This document shows, piece by piece, positions 53,699-62,162 of a DNA stretch of 64,000 nucleotides. This DNA is from Virgibacillus ndiopensis (GTDB lineage Bacteria; Bacillota; Bacilli; Bacillales; Amphibacillaceae): NCBI RefSeq assembly GCF_900187325.1, contig NZ_FZMZ01000003.1, positions 248,001 through 312,000 on the forward strand, given 5' to 3'. Under the pieces are notes generated by a model that ran no database searches, had not been told where the DNA came from, and saw only the letters and a program-made list of their open reading frames with translations. Position 1 is the first letter of the stretch; every line of letters begins with the position of its first letter. The position numbers and the translations under genes are program-made.

Positions 53699-53725
53699 TA
53701 CGAATAGTGCTGCAAAAAAGTTTCA
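53699..53725 (-). promoter_or_regulatory. SigW-type autoregulatory promoter
   Basis: Minus-strand TGAAAC (53720-53725), 17 bases beginning with a T-run, CGTA (53699-53702). These are the -35 and -10 elements of the SigW consensus, about 37 bases before the sigW ATG. Confidence 0.8.
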
Positions 53726-53810
53726 CTTATTTTTTAAAAAATAATTTGTTTTGTATTTCTAATATATGGGTATTTTATAAGATAAGTATACTAGAAAGGA
53801 GAACATTTTT

Positions 53811-53966
53811 GTGAATAATTCTACATTATTAGAAAAAATAGAGCAATGTCGTGAGGAAATGATCACTTTAAGTTGTTCTCAGGACTTAACTGCAGAAGTG
53901 GTCGTGCAATCTAGTAAACAGTTGGATGAGCTTTTGAATGAATATTACGGAGAAGTAAGTGCTTAG
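53811..53966 (+). CDS. Spo0E-family aspartyl-phosphate phosphatase
   Basis: A 51-residue helical-hairpin protein, starting MNNSTLLEKIEQCREEM and carrying SSKQLDELLNEYY, the SxxLDxLLxxYY signature of Spo0E-type phosphatases. These remove phosphate from Spo0A~P and so hold back sporulation. The GTG start follows AGAAAGGAGA. It is divergent from sigW. The signature is clear, but which phospho-protein it targets here is inferred. Confidence 0.85.
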   Translation: MNNSTLLEKIEQCREEMITLSCSQDLTAEVVVQSSKQLDELLNEYYGEVSA

Positions 53967-54092
53967 CATAATGTAACCTAATAGAATATGGAATTTACCA
54001 CATTTATCTGAGGTCGATATTTTTCATCTGCGGATAATGTTTCTGCTCTCGCGCCAAAGTCACTAAATATAATCTAAGCAAGCTATAAAGAA

Positions 54093-54130
54093 AAGGACAT
54101 TGAATTTCATTAATGAAATTCAATGTCCTT
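54093..54130. terminator. Perfect-stem terminator between spo0E-like gene and rocF
   Basis: AAGGACATTGAATTTCAT pairs exactly with its complement across a two-base centre: 18 bp. It is placed just after the rocF stop and can serve both convergent genes. Confidence 0.85.
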
Positions 54131-54142
54131 GTTCTATTCTTT

Positions 54143-55045
54143 TTATTTCAGTTTCTCACCAAATAATGAACCCATTAAACCTACTGCTACTGTTGCAGTT
54201 TTATTTTTGTCATCTAAGATTGGATTTACTTCAACAAACTCTGCAGATGTGAGAATATCTGATTCTGCAAGCATTTCCATTGCAAGATGGCTTTCACGAT
54301 ACGTCATTCCACCAAGTACTGGAGTTCCTACACCAGGCGCTTCAGAAGGATCTAACCCATCAAGATCAAGACTAAGATGAACGCCATCTGTACGTTCCTT
54401 TAAGTAATCAATCGTTTCAGACATAACCTTTGTCATTCCCATACGATCAACTTCATGCATCGTATATACTTTTATTCCTCTTGCTTCAATCAATTCTCTT
54501 TCCCCCGGATCAAGCGAACGAGCTCCGACAATCACAATATTCTCGGGTTTTATTTTTGGTTGATAACCTAACATATTCGTTAATTTTTCATGCCCGATAC
54601 CTAAACTAACTGCAAGCGGCATACCATGAATATTTCCTGACGGAGAAGTTTCACTGGAATTAAGATCACCGTGCGCATCATACCAAATTACACCCAGATT
54701 TTCATAATGCTTAGATATTCCCGCCAAGCTTCCGATAGCAATACTGTGGTCTCCGCCTAATACTAATGGAAAACGATTCTTCTCAATTTCCTGATCAACC
54801 ATTTCTGCAAGCTTCTGATTTCCCTCTGTTACTTGTGGTAAGTTACGTAAATTACCTTCTCGCTTATCATTCTTACTATCAGGACGATTGATAGGAATAT
54901 CACCTAAATCATTAATATCGTATTGTAAGCGCTCTAATTTTTCTACGACACCAGCATAGCGTATTGCACTTGGACCCATATCAACCCCACGCCTGCTTTG
55001 GCCTAAGTCCATTGGTACACCAATAATAGACATATTCTTATTCAT
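54143..55045 (-). CDS. rocF: Arginase
   Basis: A 300-residue manganese enzyme that hydrolyses arginine to ornithine and urea. Metal ligands are visible in GGDHSIAIGS, WYDAHGDLN and SLDLDGLDP, and substrate residues in SPSGNIHGMPL. Length and start (SIIGVPMDLGQSRRGVDMGP) match Bacillus RocF. Single gene; its place next to sigW is common in Bacillaceae. Confidence 0.96.
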   Translation of the reverse strand: MNKNMSIIGVPMDLGQSRRGVDMGPSAIRYAGVVEKLERLQYDINDLGDIPINRPDSKNDKREGNLRNLPQVTEGNQKLAEMVDQEIEKNRFPLVLGGDHSIAIGSLAGISKHYENLGVIWYDAHGDLNSSETSPSGNIHGMPLAVSLGIGHEKLTNMLGYQPKIKPENIVIVGARSLDPGERELIEARGIKVYTMHEVDRMGMTKVMSETIDYLKERTDGVHLSLDLDGLDPSEAPGVGTPVLGGMTYRESHLAMEMLAESDILTSAEFVEVNPILDDKNKTATVAVGLMGSLFGEKLK

Positions 55046-55131
55046 AGTATATAGCCCTCCTCTATTGTTATTTTAGCCAAAAAATAGCGGATGACTCAAC
55101 TCGACATTTCTATGTATATATATACAAAAAG

Positions 55132-55563
55132 TTATGTTTCGTCAAAAAATTGCATATGTGTCTTTTCCTCCCAATAATAATCTAATCTATCCTGCAATGT
55201 TCCTGTGTGAAACTCAAATTTATGTCCATCAGGATCTATAAAATAAATAGATTTTTTATCCCGTTTATCACGTTCACGACCAGATAGAATATGCACGTTT
55301 AGATTTTGCAACTTTTCATAAACGGTATCAAAATCCGTTTCTTCGATTGAAAAAGCCAGATGTGTATAGGATTCCTTAATCTCACTTCTCGGAATATCCT
55401 TTTCTTCGTTTAACGCGAGCCAAATTCCATTAACATCAAAATACGCGGTTGTTCGTCCTTTTACTAGTAATTTTGCTTCAAACACGTTTTGATAAAATTC
55501 AATAGATTCTTCCAAGTTCGATACCGAAAATAACAAATGGTTGATTCCTTTAACAATGCTCAT
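55132..55563 (-). CDS. fosB: Metallothiol transferase FosB (fosfomycin resistance)
   Basis: A 143-residue glyoxalase/VOC-fold enzyme adding bacillithiol or cysteine to fosfomycin. [19 protein letters not shown] holds the first metal histidine, [10 protein letters not shown] the second, and [20 protein letters not shown] the glutamate ligand. [19 protein letters not shown] is nearly the B. subtilis FosB sequence as I remember it. GAAGGTG precedes the ATG. It is downstream of the mevalonate operon but behind a terminator. No SigW-type promoter is evident before it. Confidence 0.93.
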   Translation of the reverse strand: MSIVKGINHLLFSVSNLEESIEFYQNVFEAKLLVKGRTTAYFDVNGIWLALNEEKDIPRSEIKESYTHLAFSIEETDFDTVYEKLQNLNVHILSGRERDKRDKKSIYFIDPDGHKFEFHTGTLQDRLDYYWEEKTHMQFFDET

Positions 55564-55589
55564 TTTATCACCTTCTTATATTGCGTTAT

Positions 55590-55624
55590 AAAAAAACAGA
55601 TATCATCTTTAATAAGATAATACC
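55590..55624 (-). terminator. Terminator of the mevalonate operon
   Basis: Minus-strand AACAGGTATTATCTT pairs with AAGATGATATCTGTT (two mismatches) followed by TTTTTT, just after the phosphomevalonate kinase stop. Confidence 0.8.
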
Positions 55625-55626
55625 TG

Positions 55627-56739
55627 TTATTTTGTATTTTTATCAACTCTCTTAGCACCATGCAGGTTTGGCCTAATTGTTAGCGGCTTTATACCCGCTT
55701 CCTGCCATGCTTCCATTAATTGTTCGGCCTTTTCTTTAGTTGGAACGAATGCGATTCCACAATCACCGCCACCAGCTCCTGATGGCTTTCCAGCACCACC
55801 CTGTCGTTCAGCTAGGTCACATAACCTTTTTAATAATGGAGTCTCTACGTCAACGCCAGCATTTTTACCTAGTGTTGCAAGCGCGTTTCTGTTAAGCTTC
55901 GTTCCTTTTAATAGAAGATCGGTATCTTCTGTCTCAAAGCCTTGTAAAAATGTACGGACCGCTTCTGCACTATCCTGTAAGAATTGATCATATAAAGAAG
56001 CATTAGTTTTATGAAGTTGACGAATTTCAGTTACTAGATTCGCTGTTGAAGCAGGGCTACCAGTCCACCCTATACACATATAGACATCTTTCGGAAACTT
56101 AATAGGCTTCACAGAAAAATATGGCCAGTCTTTTTGTAGCAAATCAGTAAGTGATTCTGCTTGCTGATAATGTTCCGCTAGCCATTCAGCTTGAAATGAC
56201 GTATAACGTAACCACCCACCGTAAGATGACGCAGCAATATCAGCTCCTGAGCCATTTCCTTGTGTTTTAACATGAGAAATAGAAGAAAGCTTAAAAATTA
56301 ACTCAACAGATGGTTCTTTCTGTAGAAATTTTTTCAAGATAGCAGTAATAACCGATGTCACAACTGCTGCACTTGACCCTAACCCGTATTTAATCCCGGA
56401 TTCATCATCAAGCTCACTTTTAATGGAAAGATTAAATTTGCTAGGTGTAATTCCGCTCTCTTTTAAATAGTTAAGTGCGATTGTCATAGCATCTTCAACA
56501 AAACGAACCCGTTTATCTTCGGTTACAATAGTGATTCTATTATCGTTATAATTCCATTCAAGATCAGTTAACTGAAAGTCCAACAAAGAAAGACGATTAT
56601 CAGCATTTTGTGATAGTGTTGCATATACAAAACGATCAACCGCCATAACAACTAATTGATGAAGAGGTTCAAGAACGGCAAATTCCCCTGCAATCATTAA
56701 TTTACCAGGTACTTGAATAGTCAGTGATGAATTTTGCAA
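55627..56739 (-). CDS. mvaK2: Phosphomevalonate kinase
   Basis: A 370-residue GHMP kinase phosphorylating mevalonate-5-phosphate. Motifs: VPGKLMIAGEFAVLEP at the start, the ATP loop KYGLGSSAAVVTSVI, and the C-terminal GAGGGDCGIAFV. NGSGADIAASSYGGWLRY is specific to bacterial phosphomevalonate kinases. Last gene of the operon, 12 bases after mvaD. Confidence 0.93.
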   Translation of the reverse strand: MQNSSLTIQVPGKLMIAGEFAVLEPLHQLVVMAVDRFVYATLSQNADNRLSLLDFQLTDLEWNYNDNRITIVTEDKRVRFVEDAMTIALNYLKESGITPSKFNLSIKSELDDESGIKYGLGSSAAVVTSVITAILKKFLQKEPSVELIFKLSSISHVKTQGNGSGADIAASSYGGWLRYTSFQAEWLAEHYQQAESLTDLLQKDWPYFSVKPIKFPKDVYMCIGWTGSPASTANLVTEIRQLHKTNASLYDQFLQDSAEAVRTFLQGFETEDTDLLLKGTKLNRNALATLGKNAGVDVETPLLKRLCDLAERQGGAGKPSGAGGGDCGIAFVPTKEKAEQLMEAWQEAGIKPLTIRPNLHGAKRVDKNTK

Positions 56740-56751
56740 TTACTTCAACCC

Positions 56752-57729
56752 CTATAGATAGGTTATTCCTTGACCCGAACGACTAACAATTACATCATTC
56801 ACACCATGGATTTCACGGAGAGTTTTTTGTACAGTAGTTTCATGTTCTGGTAAATAAAGTACTTTCACATTAGGACCGGCATCAATCGTGAAAAACGCAG
56901 GAACTCCACGGTCCCTCATTGCTCGTACTTCTTGCATTACAGACATTGTTGTATCATGCCAATAAGTAAACGGTGGATTTGCCCCTAATGTGGTGGCATG
57001 CATTTTAAGACAATTCGCTTCAGCAATTTGTCCCACTTTTTCAAAATCACGATCTTGTATCGCTTGTTTTATTTGTGTAAGATCATTCGGAATACTGTTA
57101 ACCCAACTAGTGTAAAAAGGTGAAGTATCAACCGTACGTTTCATACCTTCTCGACTGGAAACCTTTTTCTCGGTTGCAGATAGCACTACTGCTGCAACTC
57201 GTACATCCCAGTGGTCATTACTTACAAGCTGGACTGCATAGGAGTCAGAGCCATCGTCTTTCATTCCTTGCTCCCATTCAACAAAACCACCATAAATAGA
57301 ACGGCATGCAGATCCCGATCCTCTTCTTGTGATTTTTGAAAGCTCTTGCTCACTGATTTGCATATTAAGAGCACGAGTAGCAGCTGCTGCTAGTGCAGCG
57401 AACCCAGAAGCAGAAGAAGCAAATCCAGCTGCTGTTGGAACGTGATTAATGGAAGAAACTTCAGCATAAAGGTTGGACCTTTGTGCGTAGCTCCTGATTA
57501 TATCAAGAAATTTAGTAACTCGATTATATTGTTCACCAGTTATAAGGTGATCATTTAAATAAAAAATATCCTCGGAAAGCTTTTCTTTAAATGTAACAGT
57601 AGTGGTTGTGTAGAATCCGTCTAAGGTCAATGAAAGACTATTATTCATTGGCAATATCAATGATTCGTCACGCTTTCCCCAATATTTGATTAAGGCAATA
57701 TTTGTATGTGCCTTAGCAGTTGCCTTCAT
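56752..57729 (-). CDS. mvaD: Diphosphomevalonate decarboxylase
   Basis: A 325-residue GHMP enzyme making isopentenyl diphosphate from mevalonate diphosphate with ATP. ALIKYWGKRDESLILPMNNS is the substrate-binding start; the phosphate loop is AAGFASSASGFAALAAAATR; SGSACRSIYGGFVEW and TIDAGPNVKVLYLP complete the family pattern. ATG 57729 follows AAAGGGG; the frame is open to 57747. Confidence 0.95.
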   Translation of the reverse strand: MKATAKAHTNIALIKYWGKRDESLILPMNNSLSLTLDGFYTTTTVTFKEKLSEDIFYLNDHLITGEQYNRVTKFLDIIRSYAQRSNLYAEVSSINHVPTAAGFASSASGFAALAAAATRALNMQISEQELSKITRRGSGSACRSIYGGFVEWEQGMKDDGSDSYAVQLVSNDHWDVRVAAVVLSATEKKVSSREGMKRTVDTSPFYTSWVNSIPNDLTQIKQAIQDRDFEKVGQIAEANCLKMHATTLGANPPFTYWHDTTMSVMQEVRAMRDRGVPAFFTIDAGPNVKVLYLPEHETTVQKTLREIHGVNDVIVSRSGQGITYL

Positions 57730-57768
57730 TACGTATCCCCTTTTCAAAACAGCATAATTGCTTGTGAC

Positions 57769-58731
57769 TTAATTTTGCTTTCTTAAAACGAACGGCCACA
57801 CTGCATGTGCACCAAACTTTCTCAATTTTTCTGAAAGCTGGCGGGAATGTTCTTCATTTCTTGCTAGAGCTATGATACAGCCACCGTTTCCGCCACCTGT
57901 AAGCTTCGCACCTAATGCACCTTCTCTTCTAGCAAGGTATATTAGTCTGTTTAGTCCAGCATCACTAACTCCAAGCGCTTCTAATTCTTTTTGCGCTTCA
58001 TTTAATGTCTTTCCTAAAAGATGTTTACTAGCTTTTTCAAGCGCTCTTCTAGCTTGATGTGTAATTTCACCAATCTTGTTAAGACTTGCTTGGATTTTTT
58101 TAGGAGCTGATTTAAACAGTTCTGCAACAGATTCAACCGCTAACCTTGTATCCCCCATCCTTCCAGAGTCCGCTACAACAAAATGAAAATCAGTCTTGGG
58201 CTGAATAAAATAAAACGGGCGCTCCTTCTCATACCATACAGGAGAACCAGAAGTAATCGTTAATGTATCAATCCCACTTGGGGCTCCGTGTGCATACGTT
58301 TCCGAGACATTAGCAAGCTTTAATAATTCCTCTTCCGACAATTGCTGGTCGGCATAAGCATACAATGATCTAATCACAGCAATAGCCACCGAAGCACTAG
58401 ATCCAAGACCTTTGCCAGGTGGTATTGATGATTTAATACGAATTAATAAATCCTTGCACGGTAAATTTAGTTCTCTAAGAGCCGCCCTAATACAGTTTAC
58501 AATTCCCTCTAACGATTCAGGAGCTAATTCAAGTGGTCCATGATAAAAAGTACTATCAATTTTTACTGCACCCGGAACATTATCTATTACCGATTCTACT
58601 CCCACTAATGGAAAAGGGATTGCGATTGCAGGTTGTCCGTGTACAACTGCATGTTCCCCTATTAAAATCAATTTACTATGAGCTATACCTATAGCTGTTT
58701 GTTCTGACGTTGTTGCCTTTTCTGCACTCAT
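57769..58731 (-). CDS. mvaK1: Mevalonate kinase
   Basis: A 320-residue GHMP kinase. SKLILIGEHAVVHGQPAIAI is the start motif, the ATP loop is PPGKGLGSSASVAIAVI, the catalytic region YAHGAPSGIDTLTI and the C-terminal loop KLTGGGNGGCIIAL. It phosphorylates mevalonate. The ATG overlaps the reductase stop by four bases. Confidence 0.95.
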   Translation of the reverse strand: MSAEKATTSEQTAIGIAHSKLILIGEHAVVHGQPAIAIPFPLVGVESVIDNVPGAVKIDSTFYHGPLELAPESLEGIVNCIRAALRELNLPCKDLLIRIKSSIPPGKGLGSSASVAIAVIRSLYAYADQQLSEEELLKLANVSETYAHGAPSGIDTLTITSGSPVWYEKERPFYFIQPKTDFHFVVADSGRMGDTRLAVESVAELFKSAPKKIQASLNKIGEITHQARRALEKASKHLLGKTLNEAQKELEALGVSDAGLNRLIYLARREGALGAKLTGGGNGGCIIALARNEEHSRQLSEKLRKFGAHAVWPFVLRKQN

Positions 58732-60011
58732 TTTATATATTCTGCCACCAATTCTTTAGCTTTTCCAACACGGATTTGTTTTTCTTTTATTAATTGTTCA
58801 GCAATAATATCAATCATCTCCCCAGTAGCTCCTGCTGCCATTGCAACAGACCGAGAATGTAAGGCCATATGCCCCTTTTGAATACCATCGGTCACAAGTG
58901 CTTTTAACGCACCTAAGTTTTGCGCGAGTCCAACAGCAACAATTATTTGTGCCAATTCTTCCGCAGACTCTACATCTAATAATTTATGGGATAGTTGCGC
59001 CATTGGATGAACACGAATGGAACCACCTACAGTTCCAACAGACATAGGTAATTCAAGTTCACCCACTAAATTTCCATCTGCATCAACAGTCCACGTTGTC
59101 ATAGAGCTGTATTGTCCATGACGTGCCGCATATGCATGTGCACCTGCTTCTACTGCCCGCCAATCATTTCCAGTTGCGATAACAATCGGGTCAATCCCAT
59201 TCATAATCCCCTTGTTATGCGTAACCGCACGATATGGGTCTGAAGCAGCAAACTCATAAGCGTGAACAACTCCATCACGTACTTCTTCACCTGTAAAGTC
59301 ACCAGTCGCTAACAATTTTGAAGGAATCACACACTTAGCACGAGCTAGACAGCGATCAGCATAGTTTGAAAGAATGCGTAAATATACCTTACCATTGGTC
59401 AATTGCTCTACTGTTGGTGCTAACGATTCTACCATTGTATTAATTATATTTGCACCCATTGCATCACATGTATTTATATATACGTGAACAACAAGCATTT
59501 GACTGTATTTTGACTCTGAATTTTCATTTATAATACGAACTTCTAGATCCTCGGCACCACCACCCCTAGCAACAAGGCTAGGATAGGATGCATTAGCATC
59601 ATTTAATAAAGCTTCTTTTTCATTTAGTAAAGCGTTCTTAGCAGCTTCCATGTTTGAACAACCTACAACCTGTATTTGGCCTATCATTGTTCTCCCTGTT
59701 GATTCTGTAGTGAAGCCCCCAGCATCCCTAACAATTTTTGCAATATAACTTGCCGACGCAACAACTGATGGTTCTTCAATCGCCATCGGTACTACATATT
59801 CTTTCCCATTAATTAAAAAGTTCAACCCTAAACCAAAAGGTAATGGAAAAGTTCCAATAACATTTTCAATCATATTGTCAGCTGTAGCCAGTGGTAAAGG
59901 TTCTTTAAAATTATGCTTAATGTTATCATCGATCGAATGAATTGTTGCTATTAAATCTCTACGTTCATCGACGGTCATATTATAAAAACCAGGGATTCTA
60001 GAAGTTTTCAT
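58728..60011 (-). CDS. mvaA: Class II hydroxymethylglutaryl-CoA reductase
   Basis: A 427-residue enzyme reducing HMG-CoA to mevalonate, the committed step. ADNMIENVIGTFPLPFGLGL holds the catalytic glutamate, CDAMGANIINTMVE the cofactor loop, and GTVGGSIRVHPMAQLSHKLL is the class II (bacterial, NADH/NADPH) core; the flap histidine is likely in GHMALHSRS. ATG 60011 lies at the proper distance from AAAGGATG; ATG 60020 lies inside that site. First gene of the mevalonate operon. Confidence 0.95.
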   Translation of the reverse strand: MKTSRIPGFYNMTVDERRDLIATIHSIDDNIKHNFKEPLPLATADNMIENVIGTFPLPFGLGLNFLINGKEYVVPMAIEEPSVVASASYIAKIVRDAGGFTTESTGRTMIGQIQVVGCSNMEAAKNALLNEKEALLNDANASYPSLVARGGGAEDLEVRIINENSESKYSQMLVVHVYINTCDAMGANIINTMVESLAPTVEQLTNGKVYLRILSNYADRCLARAKCVIPSKLLATGDFTGEEVRDGVVHAYEFAASDPYRAVTHNKGIMNGIDPIVIATGNDWRAVEAGAHAYAARHGQYSSMTTWTVDADGNLVGELELPMSVGTVGGSIRVHPMAQLSHKLLDVESAEELAQIIVAVGLAQNLGALKALVTDGIQKGHMALHSRSVAMAAGATGEMIDIIAEQLIKEKQIRVGKAKELVAEYIK

Positions 60012-60091
60012 ACTTATCATCCTTTAGCGTTTCAATATTGATTGAGTTTTATTTAAAAAAGGACCATTTTTATAAAAAAATTACTGTATCT

Positions 60092-60120
60092 ATTATGTAG
60101 AATATCAGCATAAAATGCAA
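60092..60120 (-). promoter_or_regulatory. Candidate mevalonate operon promoter
   Basis: Minus-strand TTGCAT (60115-60120), 17 bases, CATAAT (60092-60097), about 80 bases before the reductase ATG. Confidence 0.5.
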
Positions 60121-60123
60121 ATA

Positions 60124-60157
60124 AACAAGGTTGTTGATTATCATAACGACCTTGTTT
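60124..60157 (-). terminator. Terminator of the tRNA array
   Basis: AACAAGGT and GTTG pair with CAAC/ACCTTGTT (one mismatch) in a long stem, followed by TATTT on the minus strand, 50 bases past the tRNA-Lys 3' end. Confidence 0.7.
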
Positions 60158-60209
60158 TCCTAATTATACTATGGATTTTGTATCTATGCTAGAATTCTTT
60201 TAATATAAA

Positions 60210-60285
60210 TGGTGAGCCATGAAGGATTCGAACCTTCGACCCTCTGATTAAAAGTCAGATGCTCTACCGACTGAGCTAATGGCTC
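60210..60285 (-). tRNA. tRNA-Lys (anticodon TTT)
   Basis: Acceptor GAGCCAT/ATGGCTC, D-loop region TAGCTCAGTCGGTAGAGC, anticodon loop CTTTTAA, T-loop GGTTCGAATCC, encoded CCA. Last of six tRNAs. Confidence 0.95.
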
Positions 60286-60374
60286 AAAATTGATGACTGA
60301 TTCAAAGTTATTATGTAACTTGGATTATTTATATGTGGGTATTAAATATAATTACTTCTTAAAATAAAAAAAGG

Positions 60375-60446
60375 CTGGGCTACCAGGATTCGAACCTGGG
60401 AATGACGGGATCAAAACCCGCTGCCTTACCGCTTGGCTATAGCCCA
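60375..60446 (-). tRNA. tRNA-Gln (anticodon TTG)
   Basis: Acceptor TGGGCTA/TAGCCCA, anticodon loop TTTTGAT, T-loop GGTTCGAATCC. The CCA end is not encoded, unlike its neighbours. Confidence 0.95.
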
Positions 60447-60455
60447 ACAATTATA

Positions 60456-60540
60456 TGGTGGAGGGGGGCAGATTCGAACTGCCGAACCCTGAGGGAGCGG
60501 ATTTACAGTCCGCCGCGTTTAGCCACTTCGCTACCCCTCC
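60456..60540 (-). tRNA. tRNA-Tyr (anticodon GTA)
   Basis: Eighty-five bases with a long variable arm (CCCTCAGGGTTCGG), acceptor GGAGGGG/CCCCTCC, anticodon loop CTGTAAA, CCA encoded. Confidence 0.95.
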
Positions 60541-60584
60541 GCATTTATTTTATCTTACTTTTTCTATTTTATACATGGAAAAAA

Positions 60585-60660
<76 letters not shown>

Positions 60661-60661
60661 A

Positions 60662-60737
60662 TGGTGGAGGATGCAGGGCTCGAACCTGCGACCCCCTGCT
60701 TGTAAGGCAGGTGCTCTCCCAGCTGAGCTAATCCTCC
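60662..60737 (-). tRNA. tRNA-Val (anticodon TAC)
   Basis: Acceptor GGAGGAT/ATCCTCC, anticodon loop CTTACAA, T-loop GGTTCGAGCCC, CCA encoded; one base from tRNA-Thr. Confidence 0.95.
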
Positions 60738-60744
60738 ATTAAGT

Positions 60745-60819
60745 TGGTGACCCGTACGGGATTCGAACCCGTGTTACCGCCGTGAAAGGGCGGTGTCTTA
60801 ACCGCTTGACCAACGGGCC
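60745..60819 (-). tRNA. tRNA-Glu (anticodon TTC)
   Basis: Acceptor GGCCCGT/ACGGGTC with one G-T pair, anticodon loop CTTTCAC, T-loop GGTTCGAATCC, CCA encoded. First tRNA of the array. Confidence 0.95.
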
Positions 60820-60839
60820 ATGAAATGGCTAGTTGTCGA

Positions 60840-60868
60840 ATTTAAAACATTTTAAAACATCTTGTCAA
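60840..60868 (-). promoter_or_regulatory. tRNA array promoter
   Basis: Minus-strand TTGACA (60863-60868), 17 bases, TTAAAT (60840-60845), about 20 bases before tRNA-Glu. Confidence 0.65.
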
Positions 60869-61028
60869 AAACCAACGAATTTTATTATATACAGATTTAA
60901 CACCTTTGTAAAGGGTTATATAAATATTTTTATTTTCAAAACATTACTTCTAGAAAATGTACATTTATCTCTGATCTAAAAGCTTTTGTTTTAGATCATC
61001 ATACAGTTTTATAGAGGGGCGGAGTAAC

Positions 61029-61145
61029 ATGGATAATTGGTTAGGAAAAATTGGTGAGGAATCCTTTCAGGCATTTCAATTAAGTCACATAATCATGTTA
61101 GCTAGTTATTTGGGTAATGGGAAAATAGTATGGAAAGAGCGTTAA
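61029..61145 (+). pseudogene. N-terminal remnant of a TIGR02206/YwaF-type membrane protein
   Basis: GGGGCGGAG precedes an ATG reading MDNWLGKIGEESFQAFQLSH and IIMLASYLG, the typical start of YwaF-type membrane proteins (short lead, F-Q-x-F-x-x-S-H-I-I-M). It then diverges and stops after 38 codons, before the membrane core. A further stop-bounded frame ends at about 61283 (DLLDQITGTYQSILATLFDY); I cannot identify it. The rest of 60870-61425 holds nothing else. Confidence 0.55.
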
Positions 61146-61425
61146 AAAGAACCCTCCTCCATTGCCTTAGTCAGTGTGGAAAAGTAAGACCATAGATTTG
61201 CTTGACCAAATAACGGGAACCTATCAGTCCATACTTGCAACTTTATTTGATTATCGAAATCGTTTAGATCCTTTCGTCTTGTAAGAAGCACAAAACGATC
61301 TCTCATCTGTGGCTGGTAGATTGAGCATATTAGTTGTCATTATTTCATTTCCGTTATTGTAATAATTATTTTCAGAAAATGCGAATTTACTACCCTACGA
61401 TCGTTTTTCTGACGTTACCCATGTT

Positions 61426-61472
61426 AAAAGTCTCGCAATCATCGTATGTATATGGATGATTCACGAGACTGA
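61426..61472 (-). terminator. Terminator of nrdD-nrdG
   Basis: AGTCTCG and ATCATC pair with GATGAT and CGAGACT around a ten-base loop, 12 bases after the nrdG stop; AAAA on the plus strand gives a short minus-strand T-run. Confidence 0.7.
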
Positions 61473-61483
61473 TGTGTTTACTA

Positions 61484-62143
61484 TCAACTTCTAGGATAAA
61501 TGAATTCATTCAGGAAATAAGGCACAATGCTCCCATGATAGGCTTTTCTTTCCTCTACAAAATGCCTTATCTCTGTAAAAAACGCCTCATCCAGCAATGG
61601 ATATCGAACAGTTCTAACTTGATCTAAGATTGAGTTATGTTCAATAACTGCATCAACACTAGTGATTAATTGAACAACAAGTTTTTTACTCGGTGCAATT
61701 CCCATAACATCTTTATATATCTGTGCATCTTCTATTACATCCAACACATGGTATGGCAACTTCATGTCGATATGGACTCCATCAACGAGGTCTTCCTCAT
61801 ATAATGTTCGCAATTTTTGGTAATAAACTCCGCTAGTTGTTACAATTATTTTCCCATCAAAAAGTACTCTCACTTGTTGCAATAGGTCACACACTTCATT
61901 TAATGGATTAATCAGAAATTCACCACCGCTGAACATTACGGCATCAAATAAAAAGCCACTTTTCTTCAAATAATCATATAAATCATCTGTGGTCTTATAT
62001 AATTTTGGTGTGTTGGCAATAATCTCATCATAATTGTGACAGCCAAAACAATGGAGGGGACAGCCTGACAATGAATGAATCAATAATGTCGTATGATTAG
62101 GCAGATCAGTAAATGTGCGAATAAAGTTATTGTATAATTTCAT
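61484..62143 (-). CDS. nrdG: Anaerobic ribonucleotide reductase activating protein
   Basis: A 219-residue radical SAM activase that places the glycyl radical on NrdD. The cluster motif is CPLHCFGC (CX3CX2C, about residues 28-35), then FSGGEFLINPL for S-adenosylmethionine; NNFIRTFTDLPNHTTLL is the usual start. It is longer than E. coli NrdG (about 154), with an extra C-terminal region. It follows nrdD by 19 bases; the ribosome site is weak, suggesting coupling. Confidence 0.9.
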   Translation of the reverse strand: MKLYNNFIRTFTDLPNHTTLLIHSLSGCPLHCFGCHNYDEIIANTPKLYKTTDDLYDYLKKSGFLFDAVMFSGGEFLINPLNEVCDLLQQVRVLFDGKIIVTTSGVYYQKLRTLYEEDLVDGVHIDMKLPYHVLDVIEDAQIYKDVMGIAPSKKLVVQLITSVDAVIEHNSILDQVRTVRYPLLDEAFFTEIRHFVEERKAYHGSIVPYFLNEFIYPRS

Positions 62144-62162
62144 GTGGTGTATGCACCGCTAA

